Assembly: GCF_014873535.1 (NCBI RefSeq)
Contig: NZ_JADBEF010000001.1
Span: forward strand, 6,758,001-6,822,000
DNA: 64,000 nucleotides
DNA from: Nonomuraea africana
Lineage (GTDB): Bacteria > Actinomycetota > Actinomycetes > Streptosporangiales > Streptosporangiaceae
Reading direction: 5' to 3'
The translations under genes were made by a program, and so were the position numbers. Under the pieces are notes generated by a model. It searched no databases and had not been told where the DNA came from. It was given only the letters and a program-made list of their open reading frames with translations. Positions within the stretch are counted from its first letter, which is position 1. Each line of letters opens with the position of its first letter. Below are positions 17,585 to 25,256 of the stretch, piece after piece.

Positions 17585-18220
17585 TTAGGCGACGATGATG
17601 CGGACCACCACGCCCGAGCAGTCGCCCGCCACGCAGATCCGCACCGGGACGTCGTACACGCCCGGGTTCATCGGGAGCCCGCCCACGTGCCCGTCCGGCC
17701 CGATCGCGACGCCGGGAGGAAGCTTGCCCGGATCGGTGACGGTGTAGGTCGCCAGCACGTCCGGGGGACCGCCCTCGATCCCGATCTCCGTGTCAAGGAG
17801 CCTGCCGACCCTGGCGGGGAAGGTGAGCTCGCGGGGAGCCCACCCCGTTTTCCTGTGCACGATCACCGTGACCCGCTCGTCGGCGCAGACTCTGCCACCG
17901 CAGACCTTGATCGTGGTGGAGTAGGTGCCGGGCCGCTTCGGCGTGCCGAACAGGAAGCCGTCCTCGTCGATGTTCACCCCGGGCGCGAGGTTCGCGCGTT
18001 CGAAGCTGAGGTCGCTGCCGATGGTCAGCAGCCGCTCGTCGACCTTGATCCCGAGCGTGACGTGGAACGTGTTCTCGACCACCAGCCTCGGGTCGTCGCT
18101 CTCCTGCCGCACGGGGGTGTCGCGGATCATGGCGGCGGGCTTCACGCTCACCGACGACACCAGTGGTATGACCACGCACAGGGCCGTCAGAGCCACCAGC
18201 GCCAGCCACTTCCACTGCAT
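17585..18220 (-). CDS. Exported protein with two putative Ig (He_PIG-like) domains
   Basis: 211-aa exported or membrane-anchored protein. The ATG at 18220 opens a hydrophobic N-terminal segment (WLALVALTALCVVIPLVSS). Two putative Ig-type repeats follow, recognisable by LAPGVNIDEDGFLFGTPKRPGTY and LPPGVAIGPDGHVGGLPMNPGVY (each quoted here by pattern: L-x-P-G-V-x-I-x-x-x-G-x-x-x-G-x-P-x-x-P-G-x-Y). Cysteine pairs in CGGRVC and CVAGDC could be disulfides. Such domains mediate adhesion or carbohydrate contact. It lies 123 nt upstream of the FAAL on the same strand and may share its transcript. Role unknown. Confidence 0.78.
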   Translation of the reverse strand: MQWKWLALVALTALCVVIPLVSSVSVKPAAMIRDTPVRQESDDPRLVVENTFHVTLGIKVDERLLTIGSDLSFERANLAPGVNIDEDGFLFGTPKRPGTYSTTIKVCGGRVCADERVTVIVHRKTGWAPRELTFPARVGRLLDTEIGIEGGPPDVLATYTVTDPGKLPPGVAIGPDGHVGGLPMNPGVYDVPVRICVAGDCSGVVVRIIVA

Positions 18221-18284
18221 GCCGTGGTACCTACCCCTTTCGCAGCTCAGCGTCACTCCCAGCGCAGATGGACATAATCAGGAC

Positions 18285-18911
18285 ATGGCTGAATCCGCCC
18301 AGACGCTCGAGCGCGGGCTCCATGTGCTCAGGCTGCTCGCCGACGGTCACGGCGGGCGCACGCCCACCGAGCTCGCGGCCCAGCTGTCGCTGAGCCGCCC
18401 GGTGGTCTACCGCCTGCTGACCTCGCTGCAGAACGAGGGGTTCGTCCGGCGCGACCGCGAGGGGCGGGTCCATCTCGGGTACGGCGTGCTGGCGCTGGCC
18501 CAGGCCGTCCAGCCGTTGTTGCGGGCGGCGGCGCTGCCCACGCTGCGGCGGCTGGCCGAGCAGGTGGGCGCGACCGCGCACCTCACGGTGGCCGAGGGCG
18601 ACGACGGCCTCGCCGTCGCGGTGGTCGAGCCCTCGTGGACCAACATGCACGTCGCCTATCGCGAGGGCGCGCGGCACCCGCTCGCCAAGGGCGCGGCGGG
18701 GCGGGCGATCCTCGCGTTGCGGTCGGGCGAGACCGGGTATCTCGTGACGGAGGGGCAGCTGCAGGAGGGCGCGCGCGGCGTGGCCGCACCGGTCACCGGG
18801 CTGCCCTGGCTGGAGGCGTCGGTGGGGGTGGTGACGTTCGGCGCGCTGGGCGAGGAGGTCGGGCCCCGCGTGGTCGAGGCCGCCCGCGAGCTCACCGCCG
18901 CCCTCGGCTGA
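18285..18911 (+). CDS. IclR-family regulator of the homogentisate operon
   Basis: 208-aa regulator with an N-terminal winged helix (TPTELAAQLSLSRPVVYRLL, then LQNEGFVRRD) and a shortened effector domain (family usual about 250 aa). The ATG at 18285 is the first start with a good domain fit. It lies directly upstream of, and co-oriented with, hmgA. IclR proteins commonly repress aromatic-acid catabolism genes until their substrate is present. Candidate sites are the GGACA/TGTCC palindrome at 18963-18976 before hmgA and two direct GGACAT copies around its own start. The regulatory role is inferred from context. Confidence 0.85.
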   Translation: MAESAQTLERGLHVLRLLADGHGGRTPTELAAQLSLSRPVVYRLLTSLQNEGFVRRDREGRVHLGYGVLALAQAVQPLLRAAALPTLRRLAEQVGATAHLTVAEGDDGLAVAVVEPSWTNMHVAYREGARHPLAKGAAGRAILALRSGETGYLVTEGQLQEGARGVAAPVTGLPWLEASVGVVTFGALGEEVGPRVVEAARELTAALG

Positions 18912-18962
18912 GCGCTCCGGTTGACATCCCACGCGGAATGAAGGAGCGTATTTTCGGATAGA

Positions 18963-18986
18963 GGACACATATGTCCGATAAACGGA
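18963..18986. promoter_or_regulatory. Palindromic candidate operator upstream of hmgA
   Basis: GGACA-cata-TGTCC (18963-18976) is directly followed by TCCG-ataaa-CGGA (18974-18986), ending 10 nt before the hmgA ATG. The spacing would let a bound IclR-type repressor block transcription start or ribosome access. An upstream TTGACA lies at 18921-18926, but no well-spaced -10 is visible. Confidence 0.4.
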
Positions 18987-18996
18987 CGGAGTTGCG

Positions 18997-20157
18997 ATGC
19001 CGTACTACCGCCAGGTGGGAGAGGTCCCCCGCAAGCGCCACGTGCAGTTCAAGCGCCCGGACGGCGGACTGTACGCCGAGGAGCTGATGGGCGAGGAGGG
19101 CTTCTCCTCCGACTCGTCACTGCTGTACCACCGCTACCTGCCGACCGCGATCGTCAAGGCCGAGGCCGTCGATCCCGTGGTCCCGGTGAACACCTCGCCC
19201 AACCTCCCGCTGTCACCCCGCCACTTCCGCACGCAGGACCTCACCTCCGCGGGCGACCTGGTCAGCGGGCGGATACTGCTGTCGGCCAACGGCGACGTCC
19301 GATTGTCGTACGCCACCACCGACCAGCCCAGCGAGCTCTACCGCAACTCCAAGGGCGACGAGTGCGTCTACATCCAGCGCGGCACCGTCCGCTTCGAGTC
19401 GACCTACGGGGTCATCGAGGCGGGCGAGGGCGACTACGTCGTGATCCCCACCGGCACGATCCACCGCTGGGTCCCTTCGGGCACCGTGAACGCCCTGGTC
19501 ATCGAGGCGTCGGGGCACATCAGGCCACCCAAGCGCTACCTGTCGCAGTACGGGCAGTTCCTGGAGCACGCGCCCTACTGCGAGCGTGATCTCAGGACGC
19601 CGCAGGAGCCGCTGATCACCGAGGGCGAGGAGGTCCCGGTCCTGGTGCGCACGCGCGGCGGCCTCACCAGGCTGACCTACCGCAACCACCCCTTCGACGT
19701 GGTCGGCTGGGACGGCTACCTCTACCCCTACGCCTTCAACATCAACGACTTCGAGCCCGTGGTGAAGAAGACCCACGCGCCGCCGCCCGTCCACCAGACC
19801 TTCGAGGGGCCCGGGTTCGTGGTGTGCTCGTTCATGCCGCGCCCGCTCGACTTCCACCCCGAGGCCGTGCCGATCCCCTACAACCACCACAACGTCGACT
19901 CCGACGAGTTCATGTTCTACGTGGGCGGCGACTACTCCGCGCGGGCCGGGTCGGGCATCGACGTCGGCTCGATCTCGCTGCACCCCGCGGGCTTCACCCA
20001 CGGCCCGCAGCCCGGCGCGGTCGAGGCGGTGATCGCCGCGGGCGCCACGCACACCAGCGAGATGGCCGTCATGGTCGACACCTTCAGGCCGCTCGACCTC
20101 GGCGAGGGCGCGCTCGCCTGTGAAGACCCCGGCTACGCATGGACCTGGGCGCGATGA
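18997..20157 (+). CDS. hmgA: Homogentisate 1,2-dioxygenase
   Basis: 386-aa non-haem iron dioxygenase that opens the homogentisate ring to maleylacetoacetate in tyrosine/phenylalanine catabolism. Family marks are the N-terminus MPYYRQVGEVPRKRHVQF and the iron-binding region HNVDSDEFMFYVGGDY followed by SLHPAGFTHGPQPGA (His, Glu, His ligands). Length is slightly short of the human enzyme but normal for actinobacterial forms. The stop overlaps the next start (ATGA 20154-20157), and fumarylacetoacetase follows, which confirms the pathway. Confidence 0.95.
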   Translation: MPYYRQVGEVPRKRHVQFKRPDGGLYAEELMGEEGFSSDSSLLYHRYLPTAIVKAEAVDPVVPVNTSPNLPLSPRHFRTQDLTSAGDLVSGRILLSANGDVRLSYATTDQPSELYRNSKGDECVYIQRGTVRFESTYGVIEAGEGDYVVIPTGTIHRWVPSGTVNALVIEASGHIRPPKRYLSQYGQFLEHAPYCERDLRTPQEPLITEGEEVPVLVRTRGGLTRLTYRNHPFDVVGWDGYLYPYAFNINDFEPVVKKTHAPPPVHQTFEGPGFVVCSFMPRPLDFHPEAVPIPYNHHNVDSDEFMFYVGGDYSARAGSGIDVGSISLHPAGFTHGPQPGAVEAVIAAGATHTSEMAVMVDTFRPLDLGEGALACEDPGYAWTWAR

Positions 20158-20954
20158 CCTCCTTCGAGTGCGGCACCGAGGGGCCGCGGACGACGCTGTT
20201 CTCCGAGCTGGTCGACGACGCGGGGCTGTTCCCCCCGACGTCCCTGCACATGTCCGAGGCGCTGGCACGGCACCAGCGCGACCTCGACGCGGGCAGCCCG
20301 GTGCTGACCCACCGCTTCCTGTGCCCGGCCAGCCGCCTGGACGCGTTGCGCAGGGAGCCCCAGCAGCCCAGGCGGATCGGCCTCATCGTCGACACCTCGG
20401 AGTTTCCCGACTTCGCCGACCTGCCCGTCGACCTGGTCGAGGTACGGCTGCCGCCGGAGCAGTCGGTGAACGCCCTGGCCGAGCAACTGAGCGGCGGCCT
20501 GCCGCCGAACGTCTCGCTCTTCATCGAGGTGCCGCCCACCAAGCTCGTCCCCAACATGCCGCCAGGGGTCGGCCTGAAGGTGCGCTGCGGCGGCCTCACC
20601 CACGACGCCTTCCCGAGCGTCGGCCAGCTGGGCGCGTTCATCGCCTTCTGCGTCGCGCACGACACCAGGTTCAAGGCCACCGCGGGACTGCACCACGCCG
20701 TCCGCCACTTCGACCCTTCGCTCGGCGTCGACCGCCACGGCTTCCTCAACCTCGTGCTCGCCACCTGTGAGGCCGTCGAGGAGCGCGATCCCGCGCACGT
20801 GCTCGGCTCCACCGACGTGGGCGAGCTCGTCCGGCTGGCGCGGGCCGTACCCGAGCAGACCGCCAAGCGGGCCAGGCAGCTCCTGGTCAGCTACGGCTCG
20901 TGCAGCACGCATGCGCCCATCGACGACCTGCGAACCCTTGGATTGGACAGCTGA
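20154..20954 (+). CDS. Conserved-looking protein coupled between hmgA and fumarylacetoacetase; function unknown
   Basis: 266-aa soluble protein with no signal peptide or membrane segment. The ATG at 20154 is fixed by its overlap with the hmgA stop, and its own stop shares a base with the next start (TGATG 20952-20956). Strand-helix alternation (RRIGLIVDTSEF, LVEVRLPPEQ, VSLFIEVPP, KVRCGG, FKATAGLHHAVRHF) looks like a TIM-barrel fold. I recognise no catalytic signature. Because it lies exactly where a maleylacetoacetate isomerase would be expected, it could replace that step, but nothing in the sequence looks like a glutathione transferase-type isomerase. Function is therefore open. Confidence 0.85.
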   Translation: MTSFECGTEGPRTTLFSELVDDAGLFPPTSLHMSEALARHQRDLDAGSPVLTHRFLCPASRLDALRREPQQPRRIGLIVDTSEFPDFADLPVDLVEVRLPPEQSVNALAEQLSGGLPPNVSLFIEVPPTKLVPNMPPGVGLKVRCGGLTHDAFPSVGQLGAFIAFCVAHDTRFKATAGLHHAVRHFDPSLGVDRHGFLNLVLATCEAVEERDPAHVLGSTDVGELVRLARAVPEQTAKRARQLLVSYGSCSTHAPIDDLRTLGLDS

Positions 20955-22051
20955 TGAGCTGGGGACTCGACAACCTGCCCTACGGCGTCTTCTCCAGGCG
21001 CGGACAGGCGCCCCGCGTGGGCGTCCGCTACGGCGACGCCGTCCTCGACCTGGCTCCCGCGCTGCACGACGAGGTGTTCGCCACGGGCTCGCTGAACGCC
21101 TTCATGGCCAGGGGGCACACCGCCTGGCGCGACACGCGGGCGCTGATCCAGAACAAGCTCTCCACCGACCTGGCCATCGTCGAGCCCCACCTGGTGCCGC
21201 TCGACCAGGTCACCCTGCACCTGCCGTTCGAGGTGGCCGACTACGTCGACTTCTACTGCTCGATCGAGCACGCCTCGAACCTCGGCCGGATGTTCCGTCC
21301 CGACGAGGAGCCGCTGAAGCCGAACTGGCGCCACCTGCCCGTCGGCTACCACGGCCGCGCGGGCACCGTCGTGGTGTCGGGCACCACGATCGTCAGGCCC
21401 GGCGGCCAGCTCGGCCCCGGCAGGTTCGGTCCGACGGCGAAGCTGGACATCGAGGCCGAGCTGGGCTTCGTGGTCGGCTCGCCCGACGGCGCCGCCTTCG
21501 AGGAGAAGGTCTTCGGGGTGACGCTGGTCAACGACTGGAGCGCGCGCGACATCCAGGCGTGGGAATACGTGCCGCTCGGCCCCTTCCTCGGCAAGTCCTT
21601 CGCGACCTCGATCTCGCCGTGGATCACGCCGCTGGAGGCGTTGCCGAGGATTCCCGGACGCGCCCAGGATCCCGAGCCGCTGCCGTACCTGTCGCGGGAG
21701 GCCGACTGGGGGCTGGACATCGAGCTGGAGGTCGAGCTGAACGGCGAGGTCGTCTCGCGCCCGCCGTACAGGGGCATGTACTGGACCCCCGACCAGATGC
21801 TCGCGCACATGACCGTGAACGGCGCGACGCTCAGGACCGGTGACCTGTTCGCCAGCGGCACAATCTCCGGGGAGGCCGCCGACACCCGCGGCTCGCTGAT
21901 CGAGCTCACCTGGAACGGCACAGAGCCGCTCAAGCTCGGCAACGGAGAGATCCGCACGTTCCTGGAGGACGGCGACATCGTCACGATCCGCGCGACCGCC
22001 GGCGGCATCGCTTTGGGAGAAGTGTCCGGAACAGTCACTCCGGGTGCTTGA
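20954..22051 (+). CDS. fahA: Fumarylacetoacetase
   Basis: 365-aa fumarylacetoacetate hydrolase-family enzyme that cleaves the last ring-derived intermediate of tyrosine breakdown to fumarate and acetoacetate. The N-terminal SH3-like part (SWGLDNLPYGVFS) is typical of true fumarylacetoacetases. The catalytic barrel shows DFYCSIEHASNLGRMFRP, LPVGYHGRAGTVVVSGT, LDIEAELGFVVG, NDWSARDIQAWEYVPLGPF and the late SGTISG turn. Metal ligands fit the Asp/Glu positions in DFY, EAE and ND. The ATG at 20954 is coupled to the preceding stop. Confidence 0.95.
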   Translation: MSWGLDNLPYGVFSRRGQAPRVGVRYGDAVLDLAPALHDEVFATGSLNAFMARGHTAWRDTRALIQNKLSTDLAIVEPHLVPLDQVTLHLPFEVADYVDFYCSIEHASNLGRMFRPDEEPLKPNWRHLPVGYHGRAGTVVVSGTTIVRPGGQLGPGRFGPTAKLDIEAELGFVVGSPDGAAFEEKVFGVTLVNDWSARDIQAWEYVPLGPFLGKSFATSISPWITPLEALPRIPGRAQDPEPLPYLSREADWGLDIELEVELNGEVVSRPPYRGMYWTPDQMLAHMTVNGATLRTGDLFASGTISGEAADTRGSLIELTWNGTEPLKLGNGEIRTFLEDGDIVTIRATAGGIALGEVSGTVTPGA

Positions 22052-22069
22052 TCACTCACTCCCCGCTAA

Positions 22070-22091
22070 ACTCTGGGGCCTTCCCCGGAGT
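22070..22091 (+). terminator. Nine-base-pair hairpin between fahA and the L,D-transpeptidase gene
   Basis: ACTCTGGGG (22070-22078) pairs with CCCCGGAGT (22083-22091) through one T-G wobble, with loop CCTT. It could end the fahA transcript. It also lies immediately before the GAAGGAG ribosome site of the next gene, so it may instead shape translation of that gene. Confidence 0.45.
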
Positions 22092-22102
22092 GAAGGAGTG
22101 AG

Positions 22103-23305
22103 ATGCGGCGCGCCCTTCTGCTGCTCAGCGGCCTCCTGCTGGCCGGCGGCTGCAGCCTGGTGCGGGCCGAGGGGCCGGCCGCGCCCGCGCCGCCGGTGAT
22201 CGCCGTCTCACCCGCCTTCGACACCGACCAGGCCAGGCCCGACCGCGGCCTGGTCGTCAAGGCCACCGGCGGCAGGCTCAGCAAGGTCGACGTCTACGCG
22301 GGAGGCGTCGCCGTCCCCGGCCGGCTCGACCCGACGGGCACGCTCTGGCGCTCGACCTGGACGCTACCGCCCGGCGTCGAGCACACCGTCACCGTCACCG
22401 CCACGGCCACAGGACCCGAAGGGCCCGCCACGCTGGCGATGGGCCGCTTCCGCACCCGCGCCGCCGCGCGTGCCTTCAAGGTGGCGTCGGTCTCGCCGCA
22501 GCCCGGCGAGGCCGTCGGCGTCGGCGCCCCGATCATCGTCACCTTCGACAGCCCCATCCGCGACAAGGCCGCCGTCGAGCGCGCCATGGAGGTGCACTCC
22601 ACCAAGCCCGTCGAGGGCGCCTGGCGCTGGACCAGCGACACCGAGGCCGTCTACCGCACCAGGCACTACTGGCCCGCGCGGCAGCAGGTCGCCCTCACCG
22701 CCCACCTCGCCGGGGTCCGATCCGCGCCAGGTGTGTACGGCACCGCCGACCACGAACTCGCCTTCACCATCGGCCGCAGGCAGACCAGCGCCGTCAACAC
22801 CCTCACCCACCAGATGGTCGTCCGCCGCGACGGCAGGATCGTGCAGAGCATGGCGATCAGCGCGGGCATGGGCACCACCCGCGAGTACACCACCACCAGC
22901 GGCATCCACCTGACCATGGAGAAGGGCAACCCGGTCAGGATGATCTCGCCGGGCAGGAGCAAGGGCGAGCCCGGCTTCTACGACCTGATGATCGACCACG
23001 CGGTCCGCATCTCCAACAGTGGCGAGTACGTCCACGCCAAGAACAACATCTGGGCACAGGGGCGGGTCAACGTCAGCCACGGCTGCGTCAACGCCAGACC
23101 CGACCAGGCGGCCTGGTTCTACGACAACTCGCTGCGCGGCGACCCGGTGACGGTCATCGGCACCGACCGCGAGCTGGAATGGAACAACGGCTGGGGCTAC
23201 TGGCAGCTGCCGTGGGAGAAGTGGATCCAGGGCAGCGCCCTCTACGACCCCAGGCCGTCGAGCGGCTGGATCGCCACCGCGCCGCCGCCGAACACCCTGC
23301 CCTGA
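22103..23305 (+). CDS. L,D-transpeptidase lipoprotein with Ig-like domains
   Basis: 400-aa cell-wall enzyme that forms 3-3 peptidoglycan crosslinks. The ATG follows GAAGGAG. The signal peptide ends in a lipobox (LLAGGC, Cys16), so the protein is membrane-anchored outside the cell. Two Ig-like domains (about 35-115 and 120-225), with the second starting FKVASVSPQPGEAVGVGAP, match the layout of mycobacterial LdtMt2. The YkuD catalytic domain follows (about 230-360), with MVVRRDGRIVQSM and the active-site motif VSHGCVNARP (catalytic Cys). A Trp-rich tail (WNNGWGYWQLPWEKW) closes the domain, as in other actinobacterial Ldts. Confidence 0.93.
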   Translation: MRRALLLLSGLLLAGGCSLVRAEGPAAPAPPVIAVSPAFDTDQARPDRGLVVKATGGRLSKVDVYAGGVAVPGRLDPTGTLWRSTWTLPPGVEHTVTVTATATGPEGPATLAMGRFRTRAAARAFKVASVSPQPGEAVGVGAPIIVTFDSPIRDKAAVERAMEVHSTKPVEGAWRWTSDTEAVYRTRHYWPARQQVALTAHLAGVRSAPGVYGTADHELAFTIGRRQTSAVNTLTHQMVVRRDGRIVQSMAISAGMGTTREYTTTSGIHLTMEKGNPVRMISPGRSKGEPGFYDLMIDHAVRISNSGEYVHAKNNIWAQGRVNVSHGCVNARPDQAAWFYDNSLRGDPVTVIGTDRELEWNNGWGYWQLPWEKWIQGSALYDPRPSSGWIATAPPPNTLP

Positions 23306-23343
23306 CACGATTCCAATCCCGGACGTCTCTGGCACTGCCAAGT

Positions 23344-23363
23344 CGGTAACCCGAGGATTACCG
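23344..23363 (+). terminator. Short hairpin downstream of the L,D-transpeptidase gene
   Basis: CGGTAA (23344-23349) pairs with TTACCG (23358-23363) around an 8-nt loop. It is short and lacks a T-run, so it is a weak candidate terminator or a leader element of the nfeD-like gene. Confidence 0.25.
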
Positions 23364-23419
23364 TAGAGGAGGAACTATTGGTGGACATTGGCCCGTTATC
23401 CTTGTAGGAGGGCCGGAGT

Positions 23420-23851
23420 ATGGATGATTGGGTCATCTGGATAATCCTCGCCGTCGTTCTCGGCGTGGCCGAAATCTTCTCCCTCACCGCCGCGCTCGGT
23501 CTGTTGGGCGTCTCGGCTCTGCTCACCGCGCTGGCAGCGGCCATCGGGTTGCCGATGCCCATACAGCTTCTGGTGTTCACCGTCACCTCGGTCGCGGGTC
23601 TGGTCGTCATCCGACCCCTCGCACTGCGGAACATCCGCCAGCCCCAGCTCAAGCGCTTCGGCATTGACGCGCTGGTGGGCAAGTCCGCGTACGTCGTCAG
23701 AGAGGTCACCGGCCGCGAAGGCCTCGTCCGCATCGGCGGCGAGGAATGGTCGGCGCGCGCCTACGACGAGACCGTGGTGATCCCGGAAGGGGCGACCGTC
23801 GACGTCATCGAGATCGAGGGCGCCACCGCCCTCGTCTATCCCCGGGAGTGA
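23420..23851 (+). CDS. NfeD-like membrane protein
   Basis: 143-aa protein with two or three closely spaced hydrophobic helices in the first 65 residues (IWIILAVVLGVAEIFSL, PIQLLVFTVTSVAGLVVI), then a cytosolic OB-fold-type beta domain (ALVGKSAYVVREV, GLVRIGGEEWSARAYDE, VDVIEIEGATALVYP). This is the short NfeD form that pairs with SPFH/stomatin proteins. The SPFH gene begins four bases after its stop, so the pair is one operon. It likely helps assemble or anchor the SPFH microdomain. Confidence 0.9.
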   Translation: MDDWVIWIILAVVLGVAEIFSLTAALGLLGVSALLTALAAAIGLPMPIQLLVFTVTSVAGLVVIRPLALRNIRQPQLKRFGIDALVGKSAYVVREVTGREGLVRIGGEEWSARAYDETVVIPEGATVDVIEIEGATALVYPRE

Positions 23852-23855
23852 TCAT

Positions 23856-24938
23856 ATGGCGCTACTGATAGCGGGACTCGTCGTCGCACTGTTCGCCGTC
23901 TTCACGGTGCTGCGTGCCGTACGCATCGTCCCGCAGGCCCGTGCGCGCAACGTCGAGCGTCTCGGCCGCTACCACCGCACGCTGAAGCCGGGCCTGAACT
24001 TCGTGATCCCCTACATCGACCGCGTCTATCCCATGATCGACCTGCGCGAGCAGGTCGTCTCCTTCCGCCCCCAGCCCGTCATCACCGAGGACAACCTGGT
24101 CGTCGAGATCGACACCGTCCTGTACTTCCAGGTGACCGACCCGCGCGCGGCCGCCTACGAGATCGCCAACTACATCCAGGCGGTCGAGCAGCTCACCGTC
24201 ACCACGCTGCGCAACGTCGTCGGCTCCATGGACCTGGAGAAGACCCTCACCTCCCGCGACACCATCAACAGCCAGCTGCGCGGCGTCCTCGACGAGGCGA
24301 CCGGCAAGTGGGGGCTGCGCGTCAACCGCGTCGAGATCAAGGCGATCGACCCGCCCAAGACGATCAAGGACGCCATGGAGAAGCAGATGCGCGCCGAACG
24401 GGACAAGCGCGCCGCCATCCTCAGCGCCGAGGGCCAGCGCCAGTCGCAGATCCTGACCGCCGAGGGCGACAAGCAGGGCGCGATCCTGCGCGCCGAGGGC
24501 CAGCGCACCGCCAAGATCCTCGAAGCCGAGGGCCAGTCCCGCGCGATCGACCAGGTCTTCCAGGCCGTCCACCGCAACGACCCCGACCCGAAACTGCTGG
24601 CCTACCAGTACCTCCAGGTGCTTCCCCAGCTCGCCCAGGGCCAGGGGAACACGTTCTGGGTGATTCCCAGCGAGGTCACGTCGGCGCTGCAGGGCGTCTC
24701 GAAGGCCTTCACCGAGGCCCTGCCGCCGTCCGCTGCCACGCGCGCCGCCTCGGCGGACGCGTCGGCTTCGGATGTGTCGGAGGCGGAGGAGGAGATCGCC
24801 CGAGCTTCGGAGGCGGCGGCGGAGGCGGTGGCAGACGCCCGCGAGGCCGAAACCACCTCGGGCCCCCGCCAACTCACCTCCGCGGTCCCGGAGCCGTCCC
24901 CTTACCCGGACCTGGAAAAGAACCGCCAGGAGGCCTAA
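23856..24938 (+). CDS. SPFH/stomatin-like (QmcA-type) membrane scaffold protein
   Basis: 360-aa protein with one N-terminal membrane helix (LLIAGLVVALFAVFTVL) followed by the SPFH domain. Motifs: VERLGRYHRTLKPGLNFVIP, IDLREQVVSF, VEIDTVLYFQVTDPRAAAYEI, LRNVVGSMDLEKTL, and the coiled-coil region with repeated AEGQR/AEGDKQGAILRAEGQR blocks (about 185-225). The tail (about 290-360) is Ala/Glu-rich and disordered. Stomatin-like proteins oligomerise into membrane microdomains and work with NfeD partners or membrane proteases. Operon with the preceding nfeD-like gene; a strong hairpin follows at 25004-25027. Confidence 0.93.
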   Translation: MALLIAGLVVALFAVFTVLRAVRIVPQARARNVERLGRYHRTLKPGLNFVIPYIDRVYPMIDLREQVVSFRPQPVITEDNLVVEIDTVLYFQVTDPRAAAYEIANYIQAVEQLTVTTLRNVVGSMDLEKTLTSRDTINSQLRGVLDEATGKWGLRVNRVEIKAIDPPKTIKDAMEKQMRAERDKRAAILSAEGQRQSQILTAEGDKQGAILRAEGQRTAKILEAEGQSRAIDQVFQAVHRNDPDPKLLAYQYLQVLPQLAQGQGNTFWVIPSEVTSALQGVSKAFTEALPPSAATRAASADASASDVSEAEEEIARASEAAAEAVADAREAETTSGPRQLTSAVPEPSPYPDLEKNRQEA

Positions 24939-25003
24939 CCCCGGGGCCAACCGCCTCGTCCTCACAGAAGGGGGCGCTTCGCGCCTTCGAGTTCGGGCAG
25001 CGC

Positions 25004-25027
25004 CCTGTGGGGGCACGCCCCCACAGG
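25004..25027 (+). terminator. Strong GC hairpin after the SPFH gene
   Basis: CCTGTGGGGG (25004-25013) and CCCCCACAGG (25018-25027) form a perfect 10-bp stem with loop CACG. It lies 65 nt after the SPFH stop and is preceded by a smaller GGCGC-TTC-GCGCC hairpin at 24973-24985. There is no T-run, which is usual for actinomycete terminators. Confidence 0.6.
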
Positions 25028-25256
25028 CCCAACGAGTGGGCCCCGCCCCCCGGCACCCGGCGCTCTGAAGTTCAAATCCGCGGCCTGGCCGTCTCCGGCC
25101 TTGGAGATTGCCTCATGTGGTGAAGCGGTGGTAGCACGTCAGGGCCGAGACGAGGTCGGCGAAGGGCAAGAGGCGCTCTGCACCGCCGCTCTTAACAGCG
25201 GTGCAGACAGCGCCAGGCCAGGGGCCCCTGAAGCCTCAACCACCGGAGGGCGGAAC
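25028..25256. other. Intergenic stretch with a nine-bp stem-loop
   Basis: Between the SPFH terminator and the SnoaL-like stop no coding signal stands out. It contains a perfect 9-bp inverted repeat: CTGCACCGC (25178-25186) and GCGGTGCAG (25198-25206) around an 11-nt loop CGCTCTTAACA. It faces the 3' end of the SnoaL-like gene and could be its terminator. I looked for a tRNA fold and found none. Confidence 0.4.

Noticed and set aside
23420..24938. NfeD/SPFH pair as part of a phage-defence or protease island
   Set aside because: This is the ordinary short NfeD-stomatin operon, with no associated defence gene.
25178..25206. Stem-loop with an anticodon-like loop CTCTTAACA
   Set aside because: An isolated 9-bp hairpin with an 11-nt loop; no cloverleaf can be drawn around it.
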